From: Paraspadella gotoi | Taxonomy: Eukaryota; Chaetognatha | Reading direction: 5' to 3' | DNA: 64,000 bases | Assembly (NCBI GenBank): GCA_051294375.1 | Contig: CM119270.1 | Location: forward strand, 20,668,417 to 20,732,416 | Shown: positions 23,439 to 35,904 of the stretch, in pieces | How the letters are laid out: the number at the start of each line of letters is the position of its first letter | How positions within the stretch are numbered: position 1 is the first letter of the stretch | The notes under the pieces: generated by a model | Told to the model about the DNA's origin: nothing | What the model saw: only the letters and a program-made list of their open reading frames with translations | Database searches by the model: none | Translations under genes and position numbers: made by a program

Positions 23439-23900
23439 CTTCTCGCCTGATTTTCTTTTCCTTTGAGATCCTTTGTAAACGACTTCATTTGCGATCAATT
23501 CCATCCTTAATTCTTCCTCGAATATTCGATCCATTTTCTGGAGGTAAAAAAACATAGCATTAAAGAAAAAAAATTAATAAAAATTAAAAGAGTACATACG
23601 CAATATGGTTGGATCAAAATCAGAAAATTTGAAATCCTGATCCATATTATTTAACAATGTTTGTATGAATAAAAATGCAGTCACGTGAGATATAGGAAGG
23701 TCGTTTAATTTTTCCTTAAAAAACCTTCAAATTAGTTCCTCAAATTTCTCTCAAAAAATGTTATAAATATTTTTCAACAAAGTAAAAGAAAAATTGTAAT
23801 AAAAATCGAGCCATCCTCCCGAAAAAAAAAAGATTAACCTTTTGTTTTTATCTAGTATAATGTGTATCAATACACACTTTATGAGAAACCCATTTCCGAC
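23100..23900. other. Downstream flank of the LHFPL6-like gene
   Basis: AT-rich sequence with a TTG/GTT trinucleotide tract (23402-23440). No second gene was recognised. Confidence 0.5.
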
Positions 23901-24103
23901 TCAGATCCAAAGGCAACCCACCGGCGGTCGAAACGCCAGCGCCAAAAACGGCGCCAAGATGTTAGCGACGGCGCCGGCGATGACGCAATGGAACGCCCAC
24001 CAAACGCGACAAGCGCCGGGAGAGTAGGCGTGGCTCGTGGCGCCGCAAACTTGACGAACTTCGGAAGAATTCCATCCGTTGGGGTAAATGATGCAGCTCA
24101 CGC
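23901..24103 (-). CDS. LHFPL6: LHFPL6-like exon 4 (last extracellular loop, membrane segment 4)
   Basis: Acceptor CTCTCAG|GC; residues 205-270 and TGA stop. Contains the YPNGWNSSEVRQVCG signature. The C-terminus after the last membrane segment is very short. Confidence 0.85.
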
Positions 24104-25278
24104 CTGAGAGGAGGATAGGGATTGATGGAGTGGGATTGATGGAGTGGGATTGATGGAGTGGGATTGATGAAGTGGGATTGATGTAGTGGGATTGGTGGAG
24201 CGGGATTGATGAAGTGGGATTGATGGGAGGGGATTGATGGAGTGGGATTGATGGAGTTGGATTGATGGAGTAGGAAGGATGGGGTGAGATGAAATGTGAT
24301 AAATTATGAAGCTGACGCCACGTGGGATATCTGATAAAGTTAAGATTGATGCGGCTCTTGGGGAAGAGAGGCTGGAGAGAATGATGATGATAATCATTTT
24401 TAAAAAGTAATATATTTTTGTTAAAATTATATGTTAAAACAAGTAAGCTAAATTACAAATTTGTACTAAATTGTAATTGTAATAAATAATCCTTCAGAAT
24501 GATGCCAAAATTACTAAAATTCTACACACGAAACCAACAGGGAAATTCTGTATTTTTTATTTCGATTAAAAATACGCGAGGAAATTGGGAATTTAAACGA
24601 AAACGAGGCTCTCGTCTCGGGCTCGTTTGACAAAAGAGCATCTGTTGTCGCTCACTTTCATCCTTTCGCTCGACGAAAGGGAAAAATTAAAAGCGATGAA
24701 GCGGAAAGAGGAAAAATCCAAAATGGCGCAAATGGAAGACAATCTTTAAAAAATGGAAAAAAAAAGGGAAAAATCCAAAATGGCGGAAATGGTATCTCAT
24801 CACAAAATGGGTACATAAAAATATGGAAAAATGGAGAAAACATAATCCGATCGTACGGAGATAAATAGAGTTTAAACTAAAATATTTTCAAAAAAAGAAA
24901 GAGAAAATATAAAGTTTAAAAATATCATTGCTTCTAATAAGAAAAACAAATCCGCAGTTTTTTTTTTTTTTTTTTTTTTGTTAAAAAATTTACAGATAAA
25001 AAAGTTAAGAAAATCGAAAGATTTGAAAAAAGTTGAGGAAATGGAATTCAACAAAAAGTTTGGATAAAGAAGATAGTAAATGATATAGCAGTAAATTTTA
25101 AAAAGGAATTCTGATATCCTTTTTATAGTTGATATCTTTGTTGTAAAATCCAAAATAAAAAATGAATTTTATCTTTAGTTGTTTTTTTGTTTTTATTGTT
25201 TTTTTTATCTCGAAACTCAGGGAAAAATGTGGTAGGAGTTTTTTTATCATTTTCTCTATCAAACCTGAAACTGGAAGT

Positions 25279-25347
<69 letters not shown>

Positions 25348-28035
25348 AAGTCGAGGAGAGAGAGAGAGAGAGAGATACAGGTTGGGCATTAGACTCTGGA
25401 TGGAACGAACGATAAAGAACAACGCGGAAACCATTAAGGTTCGAACAAAAGAAAAAGGGAAAGAAAAAAATGAGGAAAAAAAAGGAAAACAAAAAAAAAG
25501 GAAAACAACAAAAAAAAGGGAAACATTCATCGCCAAAAAGGGAAACGTTGGCGACCGGAACCAATTATCGCGACCGCCCCTCGATCCCCCCTTCTCCTCA
25601 CCCCGCCCATTTTCCTCTCTCTCTTCTCTCTCTCTCTCTCTCGTCTCTTCTCTCTCTCTTCTCTCTCTCCTCTCTCTCTCTCTCACCCCCGTCTCTCTCT
25701 CTCTCCTCTTCTCTCTCCTTTCCTTTCTTTGTCCGCGTATCTTGGGTTCGCATATATTTGCTTAGCAACCAGAATCTGGGAAAGCGATTCTTTGTCAACT
25801 CATCGGCATCTCTGACTTCTGCTTGCTTATCCTTTGCTTATCCTTTGCTTATCCTTTGTCTATATTTATAGTCTCGCAAGAAAGTTGACAATGTTACAGC
25901 TTAAAGAGCTATTACTAGAGAAATAAAGAGAAATAAAAGCCATAACCCACCATAGTCAAGGGCAAGATAGCTTATTCAATAAATTATTCAATTTCATATT
26001 GCTCGTACCAGTTTATATACTTCTATTATCATGCCACCCACTTTTTTACAGTAACCGCTATAATGAAAATGATCAGCTTTGTCCCACTGCTACAGTGCTA
26101 CCTTTTTGTCTCGAACTAAGACGCCATCTTCTATCCCTTCCTCTGTCCAGCCCTCTAACCCATCTTTTTTTGATTCTTGACCACCACATTTATAATAATA
26201 ATCATAGTCAACCAACTTAACCACCACCACTCATCCAAACCCCCCCTCACCGATCAACATCCCGGCGACGAGTTGCAGAATTCCCAAAAACTTGGCTCCT
26301 TTTTCCGTCAAAAGATATTTGACGCAGAAAGCGGAGACGAGCGTCACGAAGGCCACGAGGGTCGAGAGGACGCAACCCGCGCCAGCAAGAATCGTCACCA
26401 TCTGCAATGGACCCATTGGTGGGAAAAGGATTAGGGGGGGAGCGAGGGTTTTGGGTCCGCCCTTTTGTTTTTACCCTTTTTACTTTTTAGTTTTGTTCTT
26501 TTGTTTTCCTTTTTTTATGTTCTTCTAATTTTTCAGTTTAGTTTTTTTTCTTTTTGAATTTTGTTTATTCTTTTTTCCTATTTTACTTTTTTATTTTGAT
26601 GTTTTCCCATTTTAATTTTTTTCCCCGGTCTTTTCTGTTTTATTGTTTTCCTCTATTAAACTACATACATTTTTTTTTCCTTTTTTCCCTTTTTGTGTTG
26701 TTTTTATTTTGTTTTTTTCTTCTATTAAGTCCTTTCTTTTATTCTTTTCTTTCTATTTTCTTCCTTTTCCTCTCTCTTCCTCCATTTTCCTCCCCTTTCC
26801 ACCATTTCCTCCCCTTTCTTCCCCCTCCCTTTCCTCCCTTTCCTTCCATTCTTTCCTCCCCCTCTCCCTCTCACCTGCCAGTGAAATGAAGGAATATCGG
26901 CGAAAGTCGAATATCTTCCGCATTCTTCAACGAATTCGATGCGAGACGAAAAGACCGACGAAGTTTGAGGCATGGCGGCGGACATGGAGTCGGACATGGA
27001 GAGTGACATGGCGTCGGGCATGGAGAGTGACATGGCGTCGGGCATGGAGTCCGTAAATGAATCGGACGATTCGGAGTAGGGAAAGTCTCGCAGGGCGCCC
27101 GTCATCGAGTCTTCCGTCGTTAATAATCTGAAAGAATAAACATTTATTTATTTCGTATTCTCTCATGTTTAAAATTAGAAACGTAAACGCTATTTATAAT
27201 TAAATAAAATTTGACGAATTGGCAAAAGACGCTCTGAGACGGGATAAACTGATTTCCTTTCTGTCGTCGTTAGCGACAAGGAGAGTACAATTGGAGCATA
27301 TTTTTAAATTTTAACAACGATTTATCTTTTACTGTTATAATGTTTTGTTAATTTCAGTGCGGAGTGTCTCTCTTTATCTCTTCATCGTTTGCGACAAGAA
27401 AGTTAATTCCTTGCATTTTAAACATCGAATCAGCTTTTTGGTCTTATAATGTTTTGTTAATTTTTAGTCAGTTATGGACGAGGCTGTTGTTTCTTTATTA
27501 TCGTTTCGTATTCGCCCGCATAGAATGAATTGTTTTTGCTAATTAGTCCGTTTTTCCCTCAATTTCTGTATCTTCATCTCTAAGATTTGACTTAAGTCTA
27601 TAGGACGAAATATATTTTCTTAATAAATACGCGCGTACTACAATATGCAAATTAGATTTTGGGAACCGTTACTTTTACTCTTTTACTCCACCTCGTTTAA
27701 ATTACATCTTCCTTCTTAAGTCCATGTTCATCCATCTGTCTCATGAATTATAAAAAAAAATATTCATTTATTTAATAAATTGGTTATTATTGATATTGTT
27801 AAACTCACAGTTTCCTGATCAGGACTGACACCTGTCACCCAACCTTCTCCCCTTCTATCTCATCACCGCACCTGTTATAATTGCATCTCCTGAAGGCGCC
27901 GAATGAGACGTCAACGACACGCCCACTTCCCGTCCGCATCTGCCCTTTGAGCCAATAGGGTAGATAGAAGCCGACGCTGCTTAGCGACGCGGCCGACAAA
28001 GAGAAGAAACTCCAGACGAGATGAAGGACGCGGGC

Positions 28036-28070
<35 letters not shown>

Positions 28071-28077
28071 TTGTCAT
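23901..28077 (-). CDS. LHFPL6: LHFPL tetraspan family protein, LHFPL6-like (complete, 4 exons)
   Basis: Joined exons (minus strand) 28077-27872, 27127-26875, 26401-26251 and 24103-23901 give 270 codons plus stop; every junction has GT/AG and the phases agree. Visible family marks are a first membrane segment (about residues 16-39) ending VGFYLPYW, the VSFGAFRRC box (57-65), VEECGRY and DIPSFHW (135-152), a second and third membrane segment (about 154-203), and IIYPNGW...EVRQVCG (208-223) before the fourth membrane segment. These are hallmarks of LHFPL proteins, small four-pass proteins related to claudins; LHFPL6 is the best match from memory. Odd features are a serine run (5-14) from a trinucleotide repeat and about 54 extra residues in the first extracellular loop with repeated SMPDAMSL. 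The role of LHFPL6 is poorly defined, so none is assigned. Confidence 0.85.
24118..24274 (+). repeat. 14-bp minisatellite in LHFPL6-like intron 3
   Basis: Eleven units of ATTGATGGAGTGGG with single-base variants, starting about 15 bp upstream of the exon 4 acceptor (on the gene strand). Confidence 0.95.
24275..26250 (-). other. Remainder of LHFPL6-like intron 3
   Basis: Intronic sequence with (GA)n tracts at 25275-25380, a CT-rich tract at 25612-25720 and a T run at 24958-24979. Around 25880-26000 is a short segment similar to 44980-45080 (TAGTCAAGGGCAAGATAGC against AGTCAGGGGCAAGAGGGC), probably a dispersed repeat end. No embedded gene was recognised. Confidence 0.5.
26251..26401 (-). CDS. 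LHFPL6: LHFPL6-like exon 3 (membrane segments 2-3)
   Basis: Acceptor CCATTGCAG|A, donor ATCG|GTGAGG; residues 154-203 plus one base. Encodes two hydrophobic segments separated by a short KYLLTEKGAK stretch. Confidence 0.8.
26875..27127 (-). CDS. LHFPL6: LHFPL6-like exon 2 with repeated insert
   Basis: Acceptor TTCTTTCAG|A, donor CAG|GTGAGA; residues 70-153. The first two thirds (about 69-130) are an acidic, Ser/Met-rich segment with tandem 24-bp units. The last third carries EECGRY and the DIPS box conserved in the family. Confidence 0.8.
27872..28077 (-). CDS. LHFPL6: LHFPL6-like exon 1
   Basis: The ATG at 28077-28075 is the only in-frame start before the first membrane segment. It encodes residues 1-68 plus two bases of Arg69. 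Donor CAG|GTGCGG. The (CGT/CGA)n tract at 28037-28066 encodes ten serines. Confidence 0.8.
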
Positions 28078-30660
28078 TGTTTAATTGTTTTTTTTTTTCT
28101 TTTCTAAAATTAGAGTTTTTTTTAATTCAATTGGTTTGTTTATTGTTTCAATTTAATAAAAAGATTTTTCATTAAATTTTTTTTTCTAATTTTTGAATCT
28201 TCTTATTTCTTTCGAACGATGATGTTTAAAAAAAATATTTTATTTCAGGTCGAGTTTGTTTTTTGATATTTTTTGCTTTTTTTACCTTAAAAAAATATTT
28301 TCTCCCTTTTTTTCATTCAACGAGCTGGAGTTTTCATCGCCGTCGGGAGTCGCTTTTTTTTCTTTCTTTTTTATCTTTTATTATCGTTAGTTTAGTATCG
28401 ATGCTCTTTTTTTTTTAGAAACGTCGCACAGTGATCGCAAATGAGGTTTTTTCTCGCGAAAAACTATGCCCTATAGGTGCAATTAGTTGTTTTTTGGTAG
28501 GTTGTTTATATATTGTAAGTAGTTATATTTAAAAAACTTTATTCGTTACCTTATAAAATGATGAATATGTTTGTATAATTTTTTAAATTTGGTAAAAAGA
28601 GAAAATAATTCTATCATGGTTTTCTTAGATGTCGTTCCTCAATTTTTTTTTTAGTAAAAACAGTAAGAGACAATTCTAAACACTAAAATTTCGTATTAAA
28701 TTAATCAAGTATCTAAATTTGTTTAGTTTCCAATCACAGCTTTTAGTTTTAATATTTATTTTAAAATTTCCTTCCACAAAAATTGTTCATTTGCCCGACG
28801 TACTCCATGTTTGAGTTGACTATACGTTCGAAGAACGCTAACAAAACTAACAATTGTCCATTAACACAGGATAAGAAAAATAGTCTAGAAGCAAGCGTCG
28901 GGCAATACCAATTCGCGGTGACTCAAAAATAAGAATTAAGAGAAAAAATCGAGACGTGTTTTTTGTGAGAAGAGACAAACATATATTAACGAAAAAACAG
29001 AGTAAAATCAAAAAAGGTAAAAAAAAATCAACAACAAACACAATACACCGTAGTTACATGCGGCCTGGAAAAGGTCAGCCATAACAAGGTAATTACTGTT
29101 TGGATATGAAGGCGGTCATTGCGACGCATCCTTACTGCTCATTTCTGCTCTCCTCACTCTCTTCTCTCTCTACCACTACGGGTCACAAAGTACAAAGACT
29201 GTCGTCGTCGTCTTCGTTATTATATTCGTCGTCGTCGTCGTCTTTGTTCGAATGCATTTGAGTTCCCAAACTTTCTTCTTTTGTCATTTTTTGCTTTTTA
29301 TTTTTTTCCTCAGAGTTATAATTGTCCTAGTTAAGAACTAAGGTTTTTCTTTTTTTAATATTATAAAAATTTCTTTAAAAGAATATTGTACAAAATAAAT
29401 TAAGTTATATCGTAATTTTTGTAAAAAAAATTATTTCAAAAATATTGGTTATAACTAACCATGCCGGACACGGCGGACAAAAAGCCAAATATGTGTAGCT
29501 TCCTGATATGATGAATCATTAAATGCAGTGGAAATGGCCGTGCCTTCCGCGTGCTCTCCATATAGTCTTTAGGCTAGTATTTGAAAACTTATATACAGTA
29601 AAATGCTGTTCAAGCAATTTATAATTCAGTCCATGCCAAACTATCCACGTTATTGACAATGAGTAAAAAAAAATTAGGTTTTTATCGTTAAAATGTCTAC
29701 AAATAACAAAACAAAGTGAGCTCCAAAAAAGAAAAGCCCTTATATCTCCGATATGAATAATTTTTACAACCCGATATCATAAGACAGTGTTCTTCGTGAT
29801 ACACCTGGACGGATTAAACGCAAAAACTATTAAAATATGATCTGTACCACCCTTTTTCCGAGTAAAAAAAATATTTCGATGACTGTGCGTCGATCGAAAA
29901 TCTCCTTCGAGCTTTGATTAAATTCGATGTTCGACATCATTTTTTATTTGTCGATCGTTTGGATGTGGCGATCGAAACATCTTTTGTTTCTGAAATAAAA
30001 AAAACTATATATGAAGAAATTAGAAACAATATTATAGGTTGGACAAATTTTTTTTTTTTTTTTGTTTTTTTTTATATTTATGTTCTGACGAATTGATAAC
30101 AACTGTTTTGTTTGTTTGTTTTTTTTTCAAAATTCGCTTAAAAATATTAGTTTAAATTCAAGGTCTGACAAATGTTCTAATTTTTTATTTATTCATTTAT
30201 TTTTTTTTTATTTTGAATGGGAGTTTTTTTCATTCGCGGAGGAGACTGGGACAAATTTTATCACGTGACATTCACGTGATTTTCTGGTGATGAGCACCGG
30301 AAGTAAGAAAGATAAGATAAATCGACTAATTGGTTAAAAATGAAATAAATAAAACTTGTTAATAAAATGAAATTAATATTCATTTATTATTAAAATGAAC
30401 AGTTTACCTTATAATTATTTCTACCAGGACGTTAAGAGATATTTGGGAATGAAGCAGATGTAAAAAATTAATAAAAAAAATTAATAAGAAAGATAAAAAA
30501 AAATATAAACTTGACAAAAACGACTTAATTCCTAATGCAAATCTGTCTAAAAATATTATGTATAGTTTATGCCGAAAAAAAAAGATTTGGGAGCGGCTTT
30601 TCTTTTTTTCAAATCTTTATGACTCGTTCGATAACTCGTCAATGACAAGTCATTTCAGGT
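28078..30660. other. Upstream region of the LHFPL6-like gene
   Basis: AT-rich, with many A/T runs. No TATA or clear promoter element can be fixed upstream of 28077. A GTC tract (about 29202-29250) and unclassified non-repetitive sequence (29450-29960) are present. No coding exon is supported. Confidence 0.4.
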
Positions 30661-30675
30661 TTTTTTTGTTTTTGA

Positions 30676-30677
<2 letters not shown>

Positions 30678-30749
<72 letters not shown>

Positions 30750-30770
30750 TTGGGAGAGAGAGAGAGAGAG
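30678..30770 (+). repeat. (GA)n microsatellite
   Basis: More than 40 GA units with few interruptions. Confidence 0.95.
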
Positions 30771-31439
30771 ATTTATCCCTTTAACCAGTTATCCGCCCTT
30801 GATGAAGGAAGAGAAAAAGAGAGAAAAAAATAAATAATAAAATCTTATCTTTCGTTAATATTTTTTTTATTTCACTCCCCTCTTTAAAAATATAAACATT
30901 AAAAACCTAATTAAATCTTTTTATTATTTTACTTCATCGTTAAGAGAAAAATAGATTTAAAAAAGATCCGCCCTCGCAAGAAATAAAATTTAAAAATTAC
31001 TATTAAAATATCAATGTTAATTATTAGGCGAGAATAAAAATAAAATAATTAAATAACTTTTAGTAAATTGTTTTTTTGTTTCCTTGTCTACTGTTTTTCT
31101 TTTCTTTAAATAAATTTGATAAATTTCTCAGCACGTTTAATTATACAGAGACAAGCGTTTGTGTTCATAAAAAAATATTAAAATAATAAAACGAAACGAA
31201 AAATATTAAAAATACAAAAGGGAACAAAAAAAAGGAAAAAAGGCGAAGAGGAAAAGTTAAAAAGTCCAAAAGATAAAGAAGAAAATTTAAAAAAAATAAG
31301 AATTGACCTTAAATTTTTTTGGATTCGACGAAACAAAAATCATTTTTCGTCGATGAGTAAAAAAAAAAAAAGAAAAAAAGGAAAAAAGTCTTCGACTGAT
31401 AAAAGATCGAAATATCGAGAAGAAGAAAGAATTGGCAAT

Positions 31440-31640
31440 AAAGTGAAAAAAGAAAGAAAGTGAGAAAGAAAGAAAGAAAAAATGGGAAAGAAAGAAAGAA
31501 AGAAAGAAAAAGAAAGAAGAAGAAAAAAGAAAGAAAGAAAAGAAAGAAAGAAAGAGAAGAAAGAAAGAAAAAAAGAAAAAAGAAAAAAGAAAGAAAGAAA
31601 GAAAGAAAGAAGAAGGCAAAAAAAAGAAAAAGAAAAAGGG
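31440..31640 (+). repeat. (GAAA)n-rich purine tract
   Basis: AAAG/GAAA units over 200 bp. The long lysine/glutamate or phenylalanine/serine frames here are artefacts of the repeat. A similar tract is at 32525-32710. Confidence 0.9.
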
Positions 31641-31689
31641 AATAGTAAAGATAACGAAATACTTTGTAAATCAAGAGTCTCCTTTGTGC

Positions 31690-31758
31690 CGAGGACGAAC
31701 GACGACCGACGATGACGAGCGACGATGACCGACGGACGATGACGAACGAACGGACGAT

Positions 31759-31793
<35 letters not shown>

Positions 31794-31840
31794 GACGACG
31801 ACGACGACGAAAACAAGGATGACATAGACGAAATAAACGA
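31690..31840 (+). repeat. (GACGAC/GATGAC)n tract
   Basis: Imperfect GAC/GAT trinucleotide repeat, the same type as those at 34765-34840 and 35520-35755. Confidence 0.9.
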
Positions 31841-31907
31841 CGAAAACAGATAAAAAAATTTTTTAAAGGTTTTTACTGTCATTGACAACCTTCGGTAACA
31901 ACAGCTC

Positions 31908-32055
31908 TAAGAACAGAAACAGCAATAACAACATCTAAGAACAGAAACTGCAATAGCAACATATAAGAACAGAAACAGTAAAAAAACAACATCTAAGAAC
32001 AGGAACTGCAATAACAACATCTGAAAACAGAAACAGTAATAACAACATTTGAGAA
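31908..32055 (+). repeat. 28-bp minisatellite, five copies
   Basis: Units begin AAGAACAGAAAC and end AACAACATCT, with substitutions and one small indel. Confidence 0.9.
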
Positions 32056-32413
32056 CAAAAACGTCTCGTAAGCAAGGATCGACCAGCCGTTATTTGTGTT
32101 TATTTGTTATTTGTTAAAATCTTCATTTTACAAGCAACTTACCTACTATTAACCTTTGTTCAAAAAGTAATTGGAGTGACTTTTTTAAGTTGGTACGTGT
32201 TACCCGACCTCACCTTACTTTTGCTTACTTAAACTCAACCTCGGGTGAGGGAGAGAAGAAAGGAGAGAGGAAGTTAGGAGAGAAATCGAATAGACTGAAC
32301 GAATGAAAAAGCTAAAAGATGAGTTTTTAATGGTAAAAGGTTAAAGCGGAGAGAGAGAGAGAGAAGAGAGCGAGAGAGAGAGAAGAGAGAGAGAGAGAGA
32401 GGACGAGAGAGGA

Positions 32414-32444
<31 letters not shown>

Positions 32445-32929
32445 TGTGCGCGAAGTAAAAAGAAAGAAAAATGAGGAAACACAACCAGAGGTAAAAATAA
32501 AGAGTGAAGACTGAGGGACACAATCGAAAGAAAGAAAGAAAGAAATAAAAAGAAGAAGAAAGAAAGAAAGAAAGAAAGAATAGAAGAAGAAGAAAAGAAA
32601 GAAAGAAAGAAAGAAAGAAAGGAAAAAAAAGAACTATAAAAACAAAGAAAAAAATAAAAAGGACAAAAAAAGGGATAGAGAAAAAAGAAAGAATAAAAAA
32701 AGAAAAGTAAGACAGACAGACAGTAAGGATAGAAAGGGCAGAGCCTCGTTCCTTTCTTTCTCAAACAACATTTTTCTTTTCTTTATTCTTGATTACATTA
32801 ACTTCGCCAATGGAAGAAAACAAAGCAGAACATTTTAAAATATTTTTGGCGCAAAAATTATTTCAGTAAACGGTATTTCAAAAAAATAAATACCAAAAGA
32901 GGAAAAACAAGAAAGAAAATATCCAAAAA

Positions 32930-33330
32930 ATAACCTTTTTTTCGAATTTTCCAAACTTTTTCTTTAACCTATTTGGGCTTATTTTCCAAGGACGCTTCAT
33001 TTCATCTTAAATTCAGAATTGAGTTAATTAGAGTTAGGCTTAAGAATTAGGTTAAGGACTAAGTTAGATATTAAGGTATATGATATATGATGAAGGTTCT
33101 GAATTAGTACTAGGTACTAAGGTAGTTAGTGTTAAAGATTAGGAATGAGGGTTTAGGATAAGAGTTAAAGATTAGATTAATTTTAGCAATTAGGGTTAGT
33201 GATTAAATTTATAGATTGGGTTGAAGAATTTATAATAGCTTAAAAATTGATTTTAAGGTTAAAATTAAATTAAGGGATGCAGAAACAGAAATGGGGCTCT
33301 CTCGGAAAAGAGAGCCGATTATTTTTATAA
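32930..33330 (+). repeat. Dispersed module: GGGTCTC box plus TTAGGG-like tract, copy 2
   Basis: Edge TTTTCCAAGGACGCTTCATT (inverse of the edge at about 19020-19060), degenerate TTAGGN tract (33010-33270) and AGAAATGGGGCTCTC box (33287-33312). Confidence 0.55.
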
Positions 33331-34394
33331 ACAGAAAGAGATAATAGCGATTATACCCACATTTTTTTTCGGTCTCCCACTGAGACTTCCAGATGTTTTG
33401 AGGGTAGAGACAATTTTTTTTTTTGACACTGAAAACCTTTTATTGCGAGATCGTTCGGCTTAATTTTACGTCCTTTTAATGTTTAATGATTTCGCGAGTT
33501 TTGAACAAAGAAAACTGCCGCTTTTTTTTATGGCGGCCCACGCCCAAATTTGTATGCTTTTCCATAATTAGTGAGAAAATATAGTTTATTTTTCGGCCTT
33601 ATAAGTTTTTTAAACTGAATTCTTAACCAAATTAAGATTTAAAAAGTAGGATTTTTAAATTTTAAACCTAATTAATGTTTAAACAAAGGATATTTTTTTC
33701 TTTCCCCAATCGAGTTATAAATTTAAAGGGCGAAGAGAAAAAAACAGAAAAACAAAAACGAAACGAATTTTCGAGGTTTTTTCTTTTTTTCTTTTTTTTC
33801 AAATTTTGGCCTCAGATGATTAAAGTGGAAAATAATGAACGAAATAAACGTCGGACGCTGTCGACGTTGTCGTCGTCTTTGTCGTCGTTGTCGTCGTCGT
33901 CGTCGTTATTGTTGTCAAGTTTTTTTTTCCTCAAAAAATTTGGGAGTCGGTGAACAATGAATTATTTAGGCAAAATTAAGTTTGGAAGTTTGGAAAAAAC
34001 GAAGTTCAGATTGAACGAAAATCGGGTGAAACAAAGTTTGGGTAACAAGAAGTTAGAAGTAAAATGAAATTTCCGTAAAACAATTGTTGTAGGTTTGTTT
34101 TTTTTTTTTTAATTTATTCCCAAAGTTTTTAATCGGTTTTTAATCTAATTTAATAATAAAATAGTCATTTTTTTTCTTTACTTCCATAAATCGGGTAAAT
34201 GCGGCGACAGTTTAAATTTCCACAAAAACTGTTTCGATGTAAAACAAAAAATCTTCAAACAAAAGCCTTTGTCAAAAACCAGATTGAATTTTTTTTTCTT
34301 AAAATCAACGATCCATAATTTTTTTTTCAATCTCATTTTGAGACAGAAAATCAAAATTTGGGAATTAAAAAAACATATCATTTTTTTCATTTTT

Positions 34395-34472
34395 ATATCA
34401 TTAGATTGGTTGAAATTAGAATTGATATATTCTAATTTCAACCAATCTAATGATATAGTTCTATAGAACTAT
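34395..34472. repeat. Perfect 28-bp hairpin and overlapping palindrome
   Basis: Arms 34395-34422 and 34429-34456 are perfect inverses with a 6-nt loop (34423-34428). An 18-bp perfect palindrome, ATAGTTCTATAGAACTAT (34455-34472), overlaps the right end by two bases. The sequence is not a microsatellite. It could be the core of a small foldback element or a transcribed hairpin. Confidence 0.85.
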
Positions 34473-34542
34473 GCGGAAGCATTAAAACAAACAAAAAAGA
34501 ATGAATTCAGCAGAAAAAACAAAATAGCGCTAATGACTCGTG

Positions 34543-34647
<105 letters not shown>

Positions 34648-34934
34648 CACGATATGTATGTGAACGAGTCTTATGAGAGATAAAACTTCCGGAAAATCAT
34701 CCTGACCGTTTTATGACTTTTGGGCCGAAAACAAATAACCCATGAACGTAACCTTTTTACGGCGACGATGACGACGACGAAGACGACGACGAAGACGACG
34801 ACGAAGACGACGACGAAGACGACGACGAAGACGACGATAATAAGGACTTTGGGGAAGACGATTTTGGGGTTAAACACGTTGATGCAGATGATTGTGATAT
34901 CCTCAAAATCGATGTCATCATCGATACTGACGAC

Positions 34935-35005
<71 letters not shown>
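34935..35005 (+). repeat. (GAT)n microsatellite
   Basis: About 24 GAT units following a 12-bp (GACGACGAA...) array at 34765-34840. Confidence 0.95.
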
Positions 35006-35008
<3 letters not shown>

Positions 35009-35079
35009 CGGCGACGAAAATGAACGATTCCCACTTCCCACTCGTAAAAACGGAAGTGACAAAAAATTGACTTTTATTG

Positions 35080-35205
35080 AAGTGAATAGAAATGAATAGA
35101 AACGAATAGAAATGAATAGAAATAAATAGAAAAGAATAGAAATGAATAGAAACGAATATAAATGAATAGAAATGAATAGAGATGAATAGAAATGAAGTGA
35201 CGACT
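35080..35205 (+). repeat. 10-bp minisatellite (AATGAATAGA)n
   Basis: About twelve units with single-base variants. Confidence 0.95.
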
Positions 35206-35519
35206 CGACCGTCGATTCAAGACGTGAATTCAAAATTCATTTGATTCATTTTCGTAGATCACATGACTTCAATCGCATTCATCTCGTTTTAAATCTTCGA
35301 TATAATTTATGGAGAACAAACTAAAAGTGTAATGAGAATAAAAACGCGAACAAAATAAAAAAAATAAAATTTGATTAAATCTTCTTTTTTTGGTTCCACA
35401 ATTCGTTTTTTACTTAAAAAAAAATGGTTCACATAAAAATAGTGAATCCATGAGAAAAAATATCAGTTGAAGGTTGAAAAAATTTTGGACAAGAAAAACT
35501 TTGTGCCAAAACAAGATTT

Positions 35520-35525
35520 CATCAA

Positions 35526-35559
<34 letters not shown>

Positions 35560-35667
35560 TTCGTCGTCGTCTTCGTCTTGCTCGTCACTCGTCGTCGTCC
35601 GTCGTCGTCGTCGTCGTCGTCGTCGGTCGTCGTCGTTCGTCGTCGTCTGTCTTCGTCGTCGTCTTCG

Positions 35668-35700
<33 letters not shown>

Positions 35701-35755
35701 TGTCTTCGTCGTCGTCTTCGTCGTCGTCGTCGTCTCTTCGTCGTCGTGTCGTCGT
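35520..35755 (+). repeat. (GTC)n microsatellite
   Basis: About 235 bp of GTC units with TTC and GGTC interruptions. The Val/Arg/Ser or Asp/Thr frames across it are by-products. Confidence 0.95.
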
Positions 35756-35904
35756 TGTCTTGAGAAAAAAACATCTAAAAAAACTCGGGCGGATGAGTCA
35801 TTCAACTAAAATCATCGACTAAAGGGAGAGAAAACTAATGAATAATCATCATCAACTCCATCATCATCATCATACATCATCATAATCATCATCATCATTA
35901 TCAT

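Noticed and set aside
23842-24107. Plus-strand frames opposite LHFPL6-like exon 4
   Set aside because: They are antisense shadows of a clearly conserved minus-strand exon.
34757-35233. Serine-rich and methionine-rich frames over GAT/GAC tracts
   Set aside because: Direct translation of trinucleotide repeats in several frames, with no surrounding gene structure.
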